Shown: in pieces, positions 56,932-60,180 of the stretch | How the letters are laid out: each line of letters opens with the position of its first letter | Position numbering within the stretch: position 1 is the stretch's first letter | DNA from: Chrysemys picta bellii | Lineage: Eukaryota > Chordata > Testudines > Emydidae | Direction: 5' to 3' | DNA: 64,000 nt | Assembly (NCBI RefSeq): GCF_011386835.1 | Contig: NC_088792.1 | Location: 222,049,894 to 222,113,893, forward strand | Position numbers and translations under genes: made by a program | The notes under the pieces: model-generated | What the model was told of the DNA's origin: nothing | The model's input: the letters and a program-made list of their open reading frames with translations, nothing else | The model's database searches: none

Positions 56932-59091
56932 CGCATTGCCCCCTTAAGTATGCTGACCCCACTCTAAGTACATTGCCTTTTTAAGTAGATCTGCAAGTTG
57001 AGACAGTAGCTGCTGCCACAAAGCTCCCTCCATCCTGAGCCCTGTCGTGTTCCCCACCAACTCTGTGGATAAGATACAGGAGCAGGAGGAGGGGGACACC
57101 CTGACATTAGCACACCTCTTTCCCCCACCCCCCTGTACAGCAAGCAGGAGGCTCCCAGGCACAGCTCCAAGGCAGAGGGCAGGAGCGGGAGGAACAGCTG
57201 AATTGCTGGCAATTGATAGCCTGCTGGGTGGCTGCAGCACAGGGAATTTAGGGGAGCTAATGGGGAACTGCTGGTCCATCCCGGTTCCAAACCCCCACCA
57301 GCCAGCTCCAACAGGCTGCTCTTTCTGCAAGCAGTGGACAAAGCAAGCAGCTGCCAAACAACAGTTATAAGGAGCACTGTGCAATGTTAAACCAGCATGT
57401 TCTCTAATTGATCACCAACGTAACAAGGAAACAATGTTAACCGGGACGACATTAAGTGAGGAGTTACTGTATAGGCTCCTTCTTTCCTAATAAACATAAA
57501 ACCGTCCTTCCTACACCATCCATGCATTGAGACCCTACAGTTCTGCCTGTGTACCTGGCCCTGCGTATGGAACTGGAAGCATTTCAGAGAATGCTACAAT
57601 GGAGGTCCTGGACTTTTAATTCCCTACCTAGCCGCCAAAATTTGGCCTCCCTCACCTATCTTGCCCTAGGTCACTAGTACCTAGATCTACCACGACCACC
57701 AGGTCCTCTGGCTTCTCCCCAGCACTGCATGTAGGTCTGTCTAGATGTCTCAAGAGATCCACAACCTTTGTACCCAGCAGGGAATTTACCATGTGGTTCT
57801 CATGGTCAACACAAACCCAGCTAAATACAAAAAAAACAGGAATACTTGTGGCACCTTAGAGACTAACAAATTTATTAGAGCATAAGCTTTCGTGGGCTAC
57901 AGCCCACTTCTTCGGATGCATATGCACTTGTGGCACATGCATCCGAAGAAGTGGGCTGTAGCCCACGAAAGCTTATGCTCTAATGAATTTGTTAGTCTCT
58001 AAGGTGCCACAAGTACTCCTGTTCTTTTTGCGGATACAGACTAACAAGGCTGCTATTCTGAAACCAACTAAATACGTTTCTAATAATTGAATACCCTATT
58101 ACTATCACCTGTCTCTTCTTAGTAACTGGGGTCCCCTCCCACGGAGAGATGGCCTCATTGTAAGAGGGTATCATGACATCTGGAAGGAGGGTCCCAACTA
58201 CAGGAGTGAGTGTGAGTGAGTGAGTGAGTGAGTGTGAGAGTGAGAGTGTGTGTTGTGTATTTTTATCAGCTAGTATTGACTGGGTTCATTATACAGCCAG
58301 TAAATGCTAGAACACTTTAGAAAACTCCATTTTAACTTCAGCAGGAAATATCCAGTCAAATCATGATGTTGCATTGGAACATGTCAAGATGACACTACAT
58401 TAGACAATCCATATTGAAGACAATATTCCAAATGTGGCCAGACACAAAAGCTTTATGTCAGTAAGCCACTGTTGCCTGTTATGTACCATCCCAGCAGCCT
58501 TTTATTTTTTCTTCCTGAAAAAATGCCCACAATCCTCATATTATTGCTTACCACCACATCAGGCATCTTTCTTCCACAGTTTCCCTTTTCCCTTTCTGGG
58601 CACATTTCCTCAATAATTAAGAAAATACTTCAGAGCAAGTTAGAAGTTTTATTTTAGTTTTGTTTTATCATTTTAAACATAAGTGAATTCTTGGCTGCTT
58701 CAGATCAACAGAATGACATTACTTTATGCATAGAAGTAATGCACTGTATGTCAGTTACAGACTATACTGGATACTATTTTGGCTACAGCTGCATATGAAT
58801 ATTAAAAATTGTATGGCTCCACATTCATAGGTATGGGTAGATTTTGCTGGTAGTGGAAGATAATTAAAATGAGTACTAATCATGTTGAAACATCCAGTTA
58901 CAGAGACTGTAATGTTGTTGCTTACACATATGGAGGATAATTTCAGTATTCTGTCCAACATACACACACACAGGCTTTATTTTAAAGAAAAAACCCACAG
59001 CAGTTCACTCATTTTCTTACTTCTGTACCGCCAGTTCTGTGTCAAAGGTGAGGGTAGTTCCAGTGTTGACCACAAATACATATAACTTCAT
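516..59091 (-). CDS. RB1CC1: RB1CC1 (FIP200), N-terminal 565 codons, ten coding exons
   Basis: Spliced coding sequence on the minus strand: 59021-59091, 52539-52665, 52007-52177, 22529-22731, 21757-22192, 14724-14894, 3449-3633, 2332-2518, 2159-2240, 516-577. The lengths (71, 127, 171, 203, 436, 171, 185, 187, 82, 62 nt) sum to 1695 nt, exactly 565 codons, with every junction in phase and every intron GT-AG. The joined protein matches vertebrate RB1CC1/FIP200 as I know it. FIP200 is the cytosolic scaffold of the ULK1/2-ATG13-ATG101 complex that starts autophagy. Its N-terminus has a ubiquitin-like fold followed by a helical dimer that binds ATG13. The human protein is about 1594 residues, so the coiled coil and C-terminal Claw are missing here because the gene runs off the left edge. 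No frameshift or premature stop was seen. The most diverged part is the middle of coding exon 5, a linker-like acidic region. Confidence 0.96.
578..2158 (-). other. RB1CC1 intron 9 (between coding exons 9 and 10)
   Basis: The intron is 1581 bp with a GT-AG boundary. The only structure seen is the C-rich minisatellite block at about 1000-1560; the rest is AT-rich sequence with nothing recognised. Confidence 0.85.
1000..1560. repeat. C-rich minisatellite, about 37-bp unit
   Basis: Tandem units of the form CTGCTGCCTCCCTGGGCTCC + CTGCCCCGCATTGTCCC (37 bp) are clearest at about 1170-1265. More diverged and longer units surround them at about 1050-1170 and 1265-1400. The flank at 990-1050 (GGTGCCCTGGGCGAACTTGT) resembles an interspersed repeat that carries the array. 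Open frames here on both strands are proline- or glycine-rich artefacts of the repeat. Confidence 0.8.
2159..2240 (-). CDS. RB1CC1: RB1CC1 coding exon 9 (residues 518-544)
   Basis: Short 82-nt exon, only partly covered by open frames. The acceptor is TTTTGTAG, then [20 protein letters not shown] and ESFGKLF, ending one base into an Arg codon at donor GTAAGT. It corresponds to the WAGALVKDGKRLYEAEKSKR segment of mammals. Confidence 0.95.
2332..2518 (-). CDS. RB1CC1: RB1CC1 coding exon 8 (residues 455-517)
   Basis: The acceptor is CTCTGTAG; the first base completes Lys 455, followed by [20 protein letters not shown], then [20 protein letters not shown] and IKHYRE at a GTAAGC donor. The sequence is very highly conserved and lies near the end of the N-terminal helical domain. 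The following intron is only 91 bp. Confidence 0.96.
3449..3633 (-). CDS. RB1CC1: RB1CC1 coding exon 7 (residues 394-455)
   Basis: The acceptor is CTTATAG, then [20 protein letters not shown], a leucine-rich helix ([20 protein letters not shown]) and NNLQVRLK. The donor GTAAGT splits the final Lys codon (AA|A). This is helical scaffold typical of FIP200. Confidence 0.95.
4769..4856. repeat. 88-bp perfect palindrome with (TA)n centre
   Basis: The left arm from 4769 (ATTTACTTCACAAATTATTT) is matched exactly by the inverse complement ending at 4856 (AAATAATTTGTGAAGTAAAT). The two unique arms, each about 22 bp, are joined through uninterrupted TA repeats. All 44 pairs match by hand comparison. 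On its right the palindrome runs into more TA and then (CA)n. Confidence 0.9.
4857..4902. repeat. (TA)n(CA)n microsatellite
   Basis: A few TA repeats are followed by about 18 CA/AC repeats ending before AAATAAAGC. Together with the palindrome this makes a tract of more than 130 bp of simple sequence. Confidence 0.95.
6560..6852 (-). mobile_element. Non-autonomous hAT-like DNA element with 8-bp TSD
   Basis: A GC-rich 293-bp insert flanked by a perfect 8-bp direct repeat, GACTTTTG (6552-6559 and 6853-6860). The ends are CATAGGTGCAGGAAG and, on the minus strand, CAGTGGCGCTGGAACAG. Near the ends, a GGGTGC...CAGCACCCC pair is inverted. There is no transposase. The 8-bp TSD fits hAT. The open frames across it on both strands are shadows of its GC-rich composition. 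Confidence 0.75.
7130..7290 (+). repeat. Possible L2-like LINE remnant
   Basis: The sequence reads as CTGTGGGAAAAGCTCCCAAT then CCTCCTTCAAGACTTTTTTT and AAAACTCACC. This resembles the conserved LWxxLPxxI...FKxxLKTxL end of L2-type reverse-transcriptase ORFs. Weak and old; it may extend right to about 7440. Confidence 0.35.
8063..8501 (+). mobile_element. Penelope-like element fragment with inverted ends
   Basis: The left 68 bp (8063-8130) and the segment 8372-8438 are inverted copies containing GGGCATAAGCTTTC / GAAAGCTTATGCCC and TGCATCTGAAGAAGTGGG. The right end continues GTTAGTCTTCAAGGTGCCAC and AAAGTAACACGGCTACC. This is the terminal sequence I associate with Penelope-like retroelements in turtles and other reptiles. 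The interior (8131-8371) has the UTR-like GCTTTTGTAGTGAGCCAGCC stretch. A hammerhead-like core lies at 8389-8427. The 123-aa open frame at 7988-8359 is not a credible protein. Confidence 0.6.
9535..11528 (-). mobile_element. DIRS-like retrotransposon, 5' terminal repeat plus broken gag region
   Basis: Read leftwards from 11528, a terminal sequence (TTCTTCGAGTGCTTGCTCAT, then GTCGTCGGAAGG) precedes a GC-rich body. On the minus strand, around 11050-11165, it encodes a Cys-rich motif (CGTCHK...CLKCLG...WCKICKGFC). Further on (9535-9918) it encodes [20 protein letters not shown] and a DPKRLQKAG stretch. These match the gag-like ORF of DIRS-type elements as I know it. The frame is interrupted several times and the element is cut off at about 9535, so it is dead. 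Plus-strand frames in this block are shadows. LTR (gypsy-like) origin is the alternative. Confidence 0.55.
11529..11656 (-). mobile_element. Penelope-like element end
   Basis: On the plus strand: TAATATCTTTTATTAGACCA, ACTTCTGTTGGTAAGACAGA, AGCTTTCAAACTTACACAGA and GCTCTTCTTC. Inverted, this gives a GAAGAAGAGCTCTGTGTAAG...GAAAGCTTGTC arrangement, the same layout as the other Penelope-like ends here but a different family. It abuts the DIRS-like end at 11528 directly. Confidence 0.5.
12150..13985 (-). mobile_element. CR1 LINE, 5'-truncated, antisense to plus strand
   Basis: The 3' end (with a GAATCTATGAATC-like tail) is at about 12152, and sequence continues to about 13985, where similarity fades. 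On the minus strand the fragments at 12902-13093 encode reverse-transcriptase motifs: [14 protein letters not shown] and SLFADDTN (FADD, catalytic aspartates present). Segment 13135-13332 covers an upstream RT block ([20 protein letters not shown]). Multiple stops and frameshifts show it is defunct. Confidence 0.85.
14724..14894 (-). CDS. RB1CC1: RB1CC1 coding exon 6 (residues 337-393)
   Basis: Exactly 57 codons in phase 0. It begins [20 protein letters not shown], contains [17 protein letters not shown] and ends NEQKDLAQ before a GTAATT donor. This is helical scaffold sequence, nearly identical to mammalian FIP200. The donor is slightly unusual (GTAATT) and runs straight into a T-rich tract on the minus strand. 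Confidence 0.95.
15126..15292. mobile_element. Short MITE (GGGTATGTCTACACTG ends)
   Basis: The left end is TTAGGGTATGTCTACACTG; the right end is CTGTGCAGATGTACCC, the inverse complement with a few mismatches. About 165 bp, no coding capacity. The TTA at the left end (15126-15128) suggests a Harbinger-type target, but no matching TTA is evident at the right. Confidence 0.6.
16345..16672 (+). mobile_element. CR1 LINE 3' end
   Basis: Typical CR1 ORF2 end and 3'UTR: the peptide [20 protein letters not shown]...[20 protein letters not shown], then GGTCCTGCCATGCGGGCAGG, GATGACCTCTCGAGGTCCCT and an ATTCTATGAAT-like tail. Only the last approximately 330 bp are present, a standard 5' truncation. Confidence 0.9.
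18005..18330 (-). pseudogene. hAT transposase C-terminal remnant (left arm)
   Basis: The minus-strand reading gives [18 protein letters not shown] sequence, then [16 protein letters not shown] and [16 protein letters not shown], interrupted by frameshifts and a stop. It is homologous to the right-arm remnant but extends further upstream. Confidence 0.75.
18598..18798 (+). pseudogene. hAT transposase C-terminal dimerisation domain remnant (right arm)
   Basis: Open for 66 codons: it contains [40 protein letters not shown] and [20 protein letters not shown], the classic hAT dimerisation pattern. The catalytic core is absent, so it cannot be an active transposase. Confidence 0.8.
18946..19143. 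mobile_element. Tc1/mariner-type MITE (CCTCTACCCC ends) nested in hAT right arm
   Basis: The ends are CACCTCTACCCCAATATAAT and, inverted, CATACCTCTACCTCGATATAAC, with a GC-rich middle and internal copies of the AACGCGGTTTCACC / GATACAACGTGG type. The left flank has TA, consistent with TA target insertion. A second copy of the family lies at 32833-33004. Confidence 0.7.
21757..22192 (-). CDS. RB1CC1: RB1CC1 coding exon 5 (residues 191-336)
   Basis: Longest exon in the window (436 nt). It opens [20 protein letters not shown] and closes [20 protein letters not shown]...CFDSMSR, both strongly conserved. Between them lies a poorly conserved Ser/Glu-rich stretch (about residues 218-290). From memory of the human protein, the total to the end of exon 10 is about two residues longer here, and this exon is the likely site of indels. 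Acceptor AAAG, donor GTAAGT, ending in phase 0. Confidence 0.95.
22529..22731 (-). CDS. RB1CC1: RB1CC1 coding exon 4 (residues 124-190)
   Basis: The acceptor is GGCATAG before GAA ATG TAT, giving [20 protein letters not shown]. The exon continues through [14 protein letters not shown] to DDIKLKLT. The donor is GTAGGT at 22528; this choice is forced because the leftover CA plus C of the next exon makes the conserved His of the THLGTAV junction. The segment belongs to the helical N-terminal domain that dimerises and binds ATG13 in human FIP200. Confidence 0.95.
24805..25526. mobile_element. Non-autonomous DNA element (TACTCCTGGGGGAATTCTG family), copy 1
   Basis: The ends are TACTCCTAAGGGAATTCTG and an inverse end GCCCCAAGGAGTA. 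Flanks TGTACAT and TTTATAT are a possible diverged 7-bp duplication (5/7). The interior has a G-rich block (25080-25310) giving spurious frames. Near the right end it shares TGTCTGTATTGTTACAGACA and ACTTGCTGACAG with the copy at 60181-60852, in inverse orientation. Confidence 0.65.
28945..29560 (-). mobile_element. CR1 LINE 3' part, antisense
   Basis: The inverse 3'UTR (CATCTAATCTGACCTTCTGC) begins at about 28945. The minus-strand reading of 29057-29284 gives [20 protein letters not shown] and [20 protein letters not shown], the CR1 ORF2 terminus. It continues through AAACTGGACACTGTATCCTA-type sequence. It is old and interrupted; the right boundary is uncertain. Confidence 0.75.
32833..33004. 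mobile_element. Tc1/mariner-type MITE (CCTCTACCCC ends), TA flanked
   Basis: 172 bp between TA dinucleotides at 32831-32832 and 33005-33006. The ends are CCCCTCTACCCCGATATAAT and, inverted, CACTTCTACCCCGATATAAC. The interior has AGGTGAAACCGCGTTATATC. Same family as the copy at 18946-19143, inserted in the opposite orientation. Confidence 0.8.
34104..34278 (+). mobile_element. tRNA-derived SINE with CR1-like tail (tortoise Pol III / Cry type)
   Basis: The head has an A-box-like GGGATAGCTCAGTGATTTGA and a B-box-like GGTTGAGTTCAATCC, as in a tRNA. It is followed by a linker (TTGAGGGGGCCATTTAGGGA) and a CR1-type 3' end (GGTTGGACTAGATGATCTCC ... TATTCTATGAG). The shared tail fits mobilisation by CR1. 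Not a functional tRNA gene. Confidence 0.85.
35368..35428 (+). mobile_element. CR1/SINE 3' tail fragment
   Basis: Only the last approximately 60 bp are present: GCAGGGGGTTAGACTAGATG, ACCCTCGCAGTCCCTTCTAA and an ATTCTATGAG-type end. It could be from a CR1 or from the SINE that shares its tail. Confidence 0.75.
35438..35487. repeat. Poly-A and (GAAA)n tract
   Basis: About 32 A residues are followed by four to five GAAA units, directly downstream of the CR1 tail fragment. CR1 does not normally end in poly-A, so this is probably an independent expansion. Confidence 0.95.
35930..37245 (+). mobile_element. Old CR1 LINE, RT end to 3' end, interrupted by a second CR1 fragment
   Basis: On the plus strand, 35975-36075 encodes a degenerate RT block ([24 protein letters not shown]). 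The reading resumes after about 36200 with [15 protein letters not shown] sequence, then [11 protein letters not shown] and GILFWSGQ..., and ends in a 3'UTR (ACCAAATCAGACATTAGTTT...CAGTTCCTATGATAG) at about 37245. The middle is split by an antisense CR1 tail. Heavily mutated. Confidence 0.7.
36089..36195 (-). mobile_element. CR1 3' end fragment nested in the CR1 at 35930-37245
   Basis: The plus strand reads AACGTAAGAATGGCCGTATT, GGGTCAGACCAAAGGTCCAT, CTAGCCCAGTATCCTGTCTA, then CAGTGGCCAATGAACGAAT. This is the inverse 3'UTR of the same CR1 subfamily as the long copy at 53093. It interrupts the older plus-oriented CR1. Confidence 0.8.
38783..39300. mobile_element. MITE (CTACACTGCA ends), split by a SINE
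   Basis: Left end TGAGGGCACATCTACACTGC; right end, inverted, CTCAGGTTACATCCATGCTG. The interior has GTCTCAGAGGTCAGGTCAAT on the left and TGACCTGAGCTCTGAGACTC, inverted, on the right. The two halves are separated by the SINE at about 38988-39175. Without it the element would be roughly 330 bp. Confidence 0.65.
38988..39175 (+). mobile_element. tRNA-derived SINE with CR1-like tail, nested in a MITE
   Basis: Head AGCTCAGTGGTTTGAGCATT, with B-box-like GGTTGTGAGTTTAATCC. Linker TTGAGGGGGCCACTTAGGGA and tail GGGCTGGACTTGATGACCTT ... CCCTTCCAGTTCTAGG. The 5' end of the tRNA-like part is truncated. Confidence 0.8.
39704..40778. mobile_element. AT-rich DNA element with inverted ends (GGGTGTATAAAAATCAAT type)
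   Basis: Left AGGGGGTGTTTAAATCAAAG; right, inverted, AGGGTGTATAAAAATCAATT. Subterminal blocks rich in TTTAAATCA/TGATTTAAAT appear at both ends. About 1.07 kb, very AT-rich, no transposase frame. TSDs could not be recognised. Probably a non-autonomous hAT-like element. Confidence 0.5.
43408..43615 (+). repeat. Ancient L2/MIR-like repeat
   Basis: Signature text: AGCTCTTATATAGTGCTTTT, CTCAAAGCAGTTTACAAAG, GGTGAAACTGAGGCACTGGG, ATGACTTGCCCTAGGTCA and AGTCCCAGCACAGTGCTCT. This is an old amniote interspersed repeat. L2 and MIR are not separable by eye. A diverged relative lies at 44340-44520. Confidence 0.6.
44340..44520 (+). repeat. Ancient L2/MIR-like repeat, diverged
   Basis: Same layout as the preceding repeat: ATATCTTATATAGCCCTTAT, GAGCACTTTACAATTC, ACAACCCCGTGAAGTA, GGGGGAACTGAGGTTCCGGG and TGATTTGCTCACGGTCGCAC. 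Confidence 0.5.
44555..44862. mobile_element. Non-autonomous hAT element, 308 bp, 8-bp TSD
   Basis: Ends CAGGGGTAGGCAACC and GGTTGCCAACCCCTG are near-perfect inverted repeats. Flanks GTGTGGAG (44547-44554) and GTGTGGAA (44863-44870) are a 7/8 target duplication. The interior is AT-rich and non-coding. Confidence 0.85.
44880..45480. other. C-rich unassigned stretch
   Basis: The sequence is rich in CCCC/CCCAAA runs (about 44885-45200) and G-rich near 45350-45390. Frames of 60-147 codons occur on both strands but show no domain, no start context and no relation to known proteins. It could be an old LTR or another repeat; I cannot name it. Confidence 0.4.
45767..46549 (+). mobile_element. Solo LTR of an LTR retroelement, 5-bp TSD
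   Basis: 783 bp starting TGTGGCGGGGCGG and ending CTCTCAGTCACA (TG...CA), flanked by perfect 5-bp duplications ATACT (45762-45766 and 46550-46554). A TATA-like CCATATATAAAGGG lies at about 45928-45941, giving the plus orientation. No internal coding region is present, so it is a recombined solo LTR. A 5-bp TSD fits gypsy or several endogenous-retrovirus classes; I cannot choose between them. Confidence 0.75.
45928..45941 (+). promoter_or_regulatory. TATA-box-like motif inside the solo LTR
   Basis: ATATATAAAGG lies about 160 bp into the LTR, a usual position for an LTR promoter. Activity is unknown. Confidence 0.5.
47450..47960 (+). repeat. Possible LTR-like fragment
   Basis: Unique-looking sequence starting TGTGGTTGTGATATTTTATA and ending in a T-rich tract with AATAAA at about 47930. 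The texture recalls turtle LTRs, but no TSD or partner was found. Confidence 0.25.
47965..48062 (+). mobile_element. CR1 LINE fragment (RT C-terminal region)
   Basis: The peptide [20 protein letters not shown] and KLGTHQLE matches the KCKVMHLG...LE block downstream of the CR1 reverse transcriptase. It is cut at 48062 by the next repeat. A CR1 3' end of the same orientation resumes at about 50755, so the two may be parts of one copy separated by later insertions. Confidence 0.75.
48063..48160. repeat. Interspersed repeat fragment (GGTCGCCTAGGGC type)
   Basis: Contains ACTAGGCGAACTAGGCGGTC and GCCTAGGGCACCAAATGG, a GC-rich sequence recurrent in reptile genomes. It is inserted in CR1 sequence. 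The family is unknown to me; right boundary uncertain. Confidence 0.4.
48423..48713. mobile_element. CpG-rich Harbinger-like MITE with TTA TSD
   Basis: Ends GGCCTTGTCTACACTTGG and, inverted, GACCTTGGCTACACTGGCGC, flanked by TTA (48420-48422 and 48714-48716), the usual PIF/Harbinger target. The interior is dense in CAGCGCTGC palindromes with a run of 22 G residues (48623-48644). No coding capacity; the 125-aa frame across it is spurious. Confidence 0.75.
49726..50747. mobile_element. GC-rich composite repeat with 660-bp imperfect palindrome
   Basis: The left arm from about 49809 (GGCTCGGCAGGGAGGAGCTG, CGAACCCCAGCCATGG, CCCTGCAAAGGCGGC) matches the inverse of the right arm ending at about 50465 (GCTCGGCAGGGAGAAGCCAC, CGAGCCCCAGCCATGG, CCCTGCAAAGGCAGC). 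The symmetry continues to a centre near 50125. The right end (50600-50747) is a hAT terminus: on the minus strand CAGGGGTCGGCAACCTCTGG, then CTGGCGGGCCGGGCCAGTTT. The left margin has CATAGGTGCACCAG, as in the element at 6560. Long open frames on both strands follow from the high GC content. Confidence 0.55.
50755..51386 (+). mobile_element. CR1 LINE 3' end
   Basis: Includes TTAGACAAAGGTTTCTAACC, GGAAGTTCCAAGGGGAGCAG, AGGAATTTTCCTCCGGAGCA, and the 3'UTR end GGTCAGACTAGACAATCATA, ATGGTCCCTTCTGACCTTAA, AGTCTATGCG. This is a known reptile CR1 3' subfamily. Confidence 0.85.
51390..51740 (+). repeat. Possible LTR fragment
   Basis: Contains GGTGCATGTTTTCTCTACAT, GGGTAATAAACTTACACTG (a polyadenylation-like AATAAA), and GCATTGTGAGAGGTAGCCCA with GGGGTATAGCGGAACCCCAG. 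It resembles turtle LTR sequence from memory; no TSD found. Confidence 0.35.
52007..52177 (-). CDS. RB1CC1: RB1CC1 coding exon 3 (residues 67-123)
   Basis: The exon is exactly 57 codons in phase 0, with acceptor TTACAG and donor GTAAGT. The peptide runs from [19 protein letters not shown] through [20 protein letters not shown]. This is the end of the ubiquitin-like region and the start of the helical scaffold. It sits only 361 bp from exon 2 but 29.3 kb from exon 4. Confidence 0.96.
52539..52665 (-). CDS. RB1CC1: RB1CC1 coding exon 2 (residues 24-66)
   Basis: The acceptor follows a pyrimidine tract ending TTTTAG; the donor is GTAAGT. The first base completes an Asn codon (AA+T), giving the junction [12 protein letters not shown]. 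The peptide includes [19 protein letters not shown] and ends SYSAGT, the core of the ubiquitin-like N-terminal fold of FIP200. It is nearly identical to mammals (for example [12 protein letters not shown] against ADLKHAIQSKYK). Confidence 0.96.
53914..54156 (-). pseudogene. CR1 reverse-transcriptase fragment
   Basis: 80 open codons containing [20 protein letters not shown] and [20 protein letters not shown] followed by VDDTKLLK. The catalytic-loop pattern is VDD in place of the CR1-typical ADD. The flanking frame is broken. Confidence 0.85.
55331..55561 (-). pseudogene. CR1 endonuclease fragment
   Basis: Contains [20 protein letters not shown] and [20 protein letters not shown], matching the APE-like endonuclease GDFN motif of CR1 ORF2. 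Part of the long CR1 above. Confidence 0.85.
56455..56590 (-). mobile_element. Penelope-like element end nested in the Tigger-like element
   Basis: Plus-strand text: AAGTAGCAGCCTTGTTAGTC, TACTTGTGGCACCTTAGAGA, AGCATAAGCTTTCGTGGGCT and CAGCTCACTTCTTCAGATC. Same family as 57829-58067. It replaces part of the Tigger-like interior sequence. Confidence 0.65.
56590..56625. repeat. (CA)n microsatellite
   Basis: About 13 CA repeats lie immediately beside the Penelope-like insertion inside the Tigger-like element. Confidence 0.9.
56846..56928. repeat. (GT)n and (GA)n microsatellites
   Basis: A GT run is followed by GA runs (56846-56883 and 56894-56928), separated by ACACACCTTGTGTGTGA. It lies in the interior of the Tigger-like element. 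Confidence 0.9.
57829..58067. mobile_element. Inverted pair of Penelope-like ends with 8-bp TSD, nested in CR1
   Basis: Arms 57837-57920 and 57937-58021 are inverse copies: GGCACCTTAGAGACTAACAA, CATAAGCTTTCGTGGGCT and AGCCCACTTCTTCGGATGCA, and then the reverse. The right arm continues into GCGGATACAGACTAACAAGG. The whole is flanked by CTAAATAC at 57821-57828 and 58068-58075. The insert interrupts the CR1 ORF1 region. Confidence 0.75.
58200..58262. repeat. (GTGA)n/(GT)n simple repeat
   Basis: GTGAGTGA units and GTGAGAGTGA lie directly at the 5' margin of the long CR1. Confidence 0.9.
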
Positions 59092-59150
59092 GATGATTTC
59101 TGTGTGTTCCTGAAGTTTATACCTTCCTCTTTGGTAGTATCATTTAGAAA
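59021..59150 (-). CDS. RB1CC1: RB1CC1 coding exon 1 (5'UTR end plus residues 1-23)
   Basis: On the minus strand an acceptor (TTCTTTGCAG) ends at 59151, followed by 59 nt of 5'UTR and the ATG at 59091-59089. The peptide begins [20 protein letters not shown], the conserved start of FIP200 and of its ubiquitin-like fold. The exon ends at 59021 with donor GTAAGA after two bases of codon 24. The start is chosen on homology; it is the only in-frame ATG in the exon. An acceptor upstream of the ATG means that at least one non-coding exon lies further right, as in mammals. Confidence 0.95.
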
Positions 59151-59798
59151 CTGCAAAGAAACCCAAGCACAGCATATTATTTACAGTTAACTCACTTTTT
59201 TAAAGAAAAAAACTAGGAAGGTAGCTAAACCTCAAAAACAACTTATTAGATCTTAAATCTTTCAACTGACAACATATTGGAAGGACCCATGGCGGGTTAT
59301 GCCAGTCAGTACACCTGCATTGTGGCAGAACTGATGTAATTGCTTCCAAATCATCCCCAGTAGATGATGAGGCACTGTCAGATATTGCCATTTATTATTT
59401 CGGACTATTTTGTGGCTACGTGTTTCAGTAGTATGAAATAAAACTATACAATTATTGTATAATGAACATAAAAGTACATCACACAAACCAATATTTGCTT
59501 ACATCTCTAGTATGTATATTTGTAGTTTATCATTTATAATATATTTTACTCCTGTCCTCTTTCACCACACAAAATCCTTAACAAATTTGGACTAGCTACC
59601 AATCTTTTGAAGGGCTTTATCTTTGTCCACAGTTTTTGTCAGTCAGAATTTGTTTGGTCTAAAATCCATTTTAAATATATGGAAAGAAAGGTTACGGCAG
59701 TAGTTACCACTCTTATTTTTGTTGGTGCTCATCTTACAGTGGATTTGCTGACTGGCGTCCCCAAGTTCCCTCTCCAGTACCCCAGCAATATGACCTGC

Positions 59799-60050
59799 TA
59801 TAGGGTATGTCTACACAGCAACAGCTGCGCACAGGCTTGCCTACCAGCAATAACAGCAGTAACAACAGTAATGAAGTATGAGTAATACAAGCCTGGCACA
59901 CACTCTGAGTACATAGTCAGCTCATTAGCCTACACTGAAGCACATACTATACTGTCTTCACTACTACTGTTACCTGTACTAGCAAGATTCAATCTAGTAC
60001 GAGGGTAGGTTAACCCAGGCACAATTTTTGCTGTGTGGACATACCTATAG
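59799..60050. mobile_element. MITE (TATAGGGTATGTCTACACAGC ends)
   Basis: Left CTATAGGGTATGTCTACACA and right TGTGTGGACATACCTATAG are inverse complements with one indel. The interior is non-coding with CAGTAACAACAGTAATG / CACTACTACTGTTACCTG internal symmetry. The TA-rich junction prevents a firm TSD call. Confidence 0.7.
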
Positions 60051-60180
60051 TTGACACCTTTTGTCCTTTACAATGACCACTCTCCTTCCTGGTCTATTGT
60101 CTGTTCTTGTTTTTGTTTAGTTTTACCTGGTCCCCCTTCTCACTCCTCTAACTACTAGAAGGCTAAATGCTACTTAGAGT

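Larger units (their letters stand above)
56285..57469. mobile_element. Tigger/mariner-like non-autonomous element, TA flanked, nested in CR1
   Basis: The ends CAGTAACTCCTCGCTTAACG and, inverted, CAGTAACTCCTCACTTAATG are flanked by TA at 56283-56284 and 57470-57471. The interior includes GAAGCTTGGTTGAGGTGGTG and ACTAGCACTCGGCTGAGCC. It carries (CA)n, (GT)n and (GA)n tracts and a Penelope-like insertion. Frames at 56944-57384 are not credible proteins. Confidence 0.8.
53093..58195 (-). mobile_element. Long CR1 LINE (about 3.7 kb of own sequence) with two nested insertions
   Basis: The inverse 3' end (GAACTGTCATACTGAGTCAG) is at 53093. On the minus strand, 53914-54156 encodes RT motifs [20 protein letters not shown] and KFVDDTKLL. 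Segment 55331-55561 encodes the APE-type endonuclease motif [10 protein letters not shown]. Sequence upstream (55897-56280, 57470-57830, 58070-58195) corresponds to the ORF1/5' region. Insertions at 56285-57469 and 57829-58067 split it. Many stops and frameshifts, and FVDD replaces the usual FADD, so it is inactive. It is one of the longest CR1 copies here but still 5' truncated. Confidence 0.85.
52666..59020 (-). other. RB1CC1 intron 1 of the coding region (6.4 kb)
   Basis: This intron is mostly one antisense CR1 (about 53093-58195) with nested insertions. A short GT/GA tract follows at about 58200-58260. The stretches 52670-53090 and 58260-59020 show nothing I recognise. Confidence 0.8.

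Noticed and set aside
56944..57384. 146-codon minus-strand frame as a gene
   Set aside because: It lies wholly inside the TA-flanked Tigger-like element and shows no transposase motif.
58380..58620. Possible further antisense CR1 remnant (CATATTGAAGACAATATTCC, AAATGTGGCCAGAC)
   Set aside because: The similarity is limited to a short phrase; too weak to annotate.
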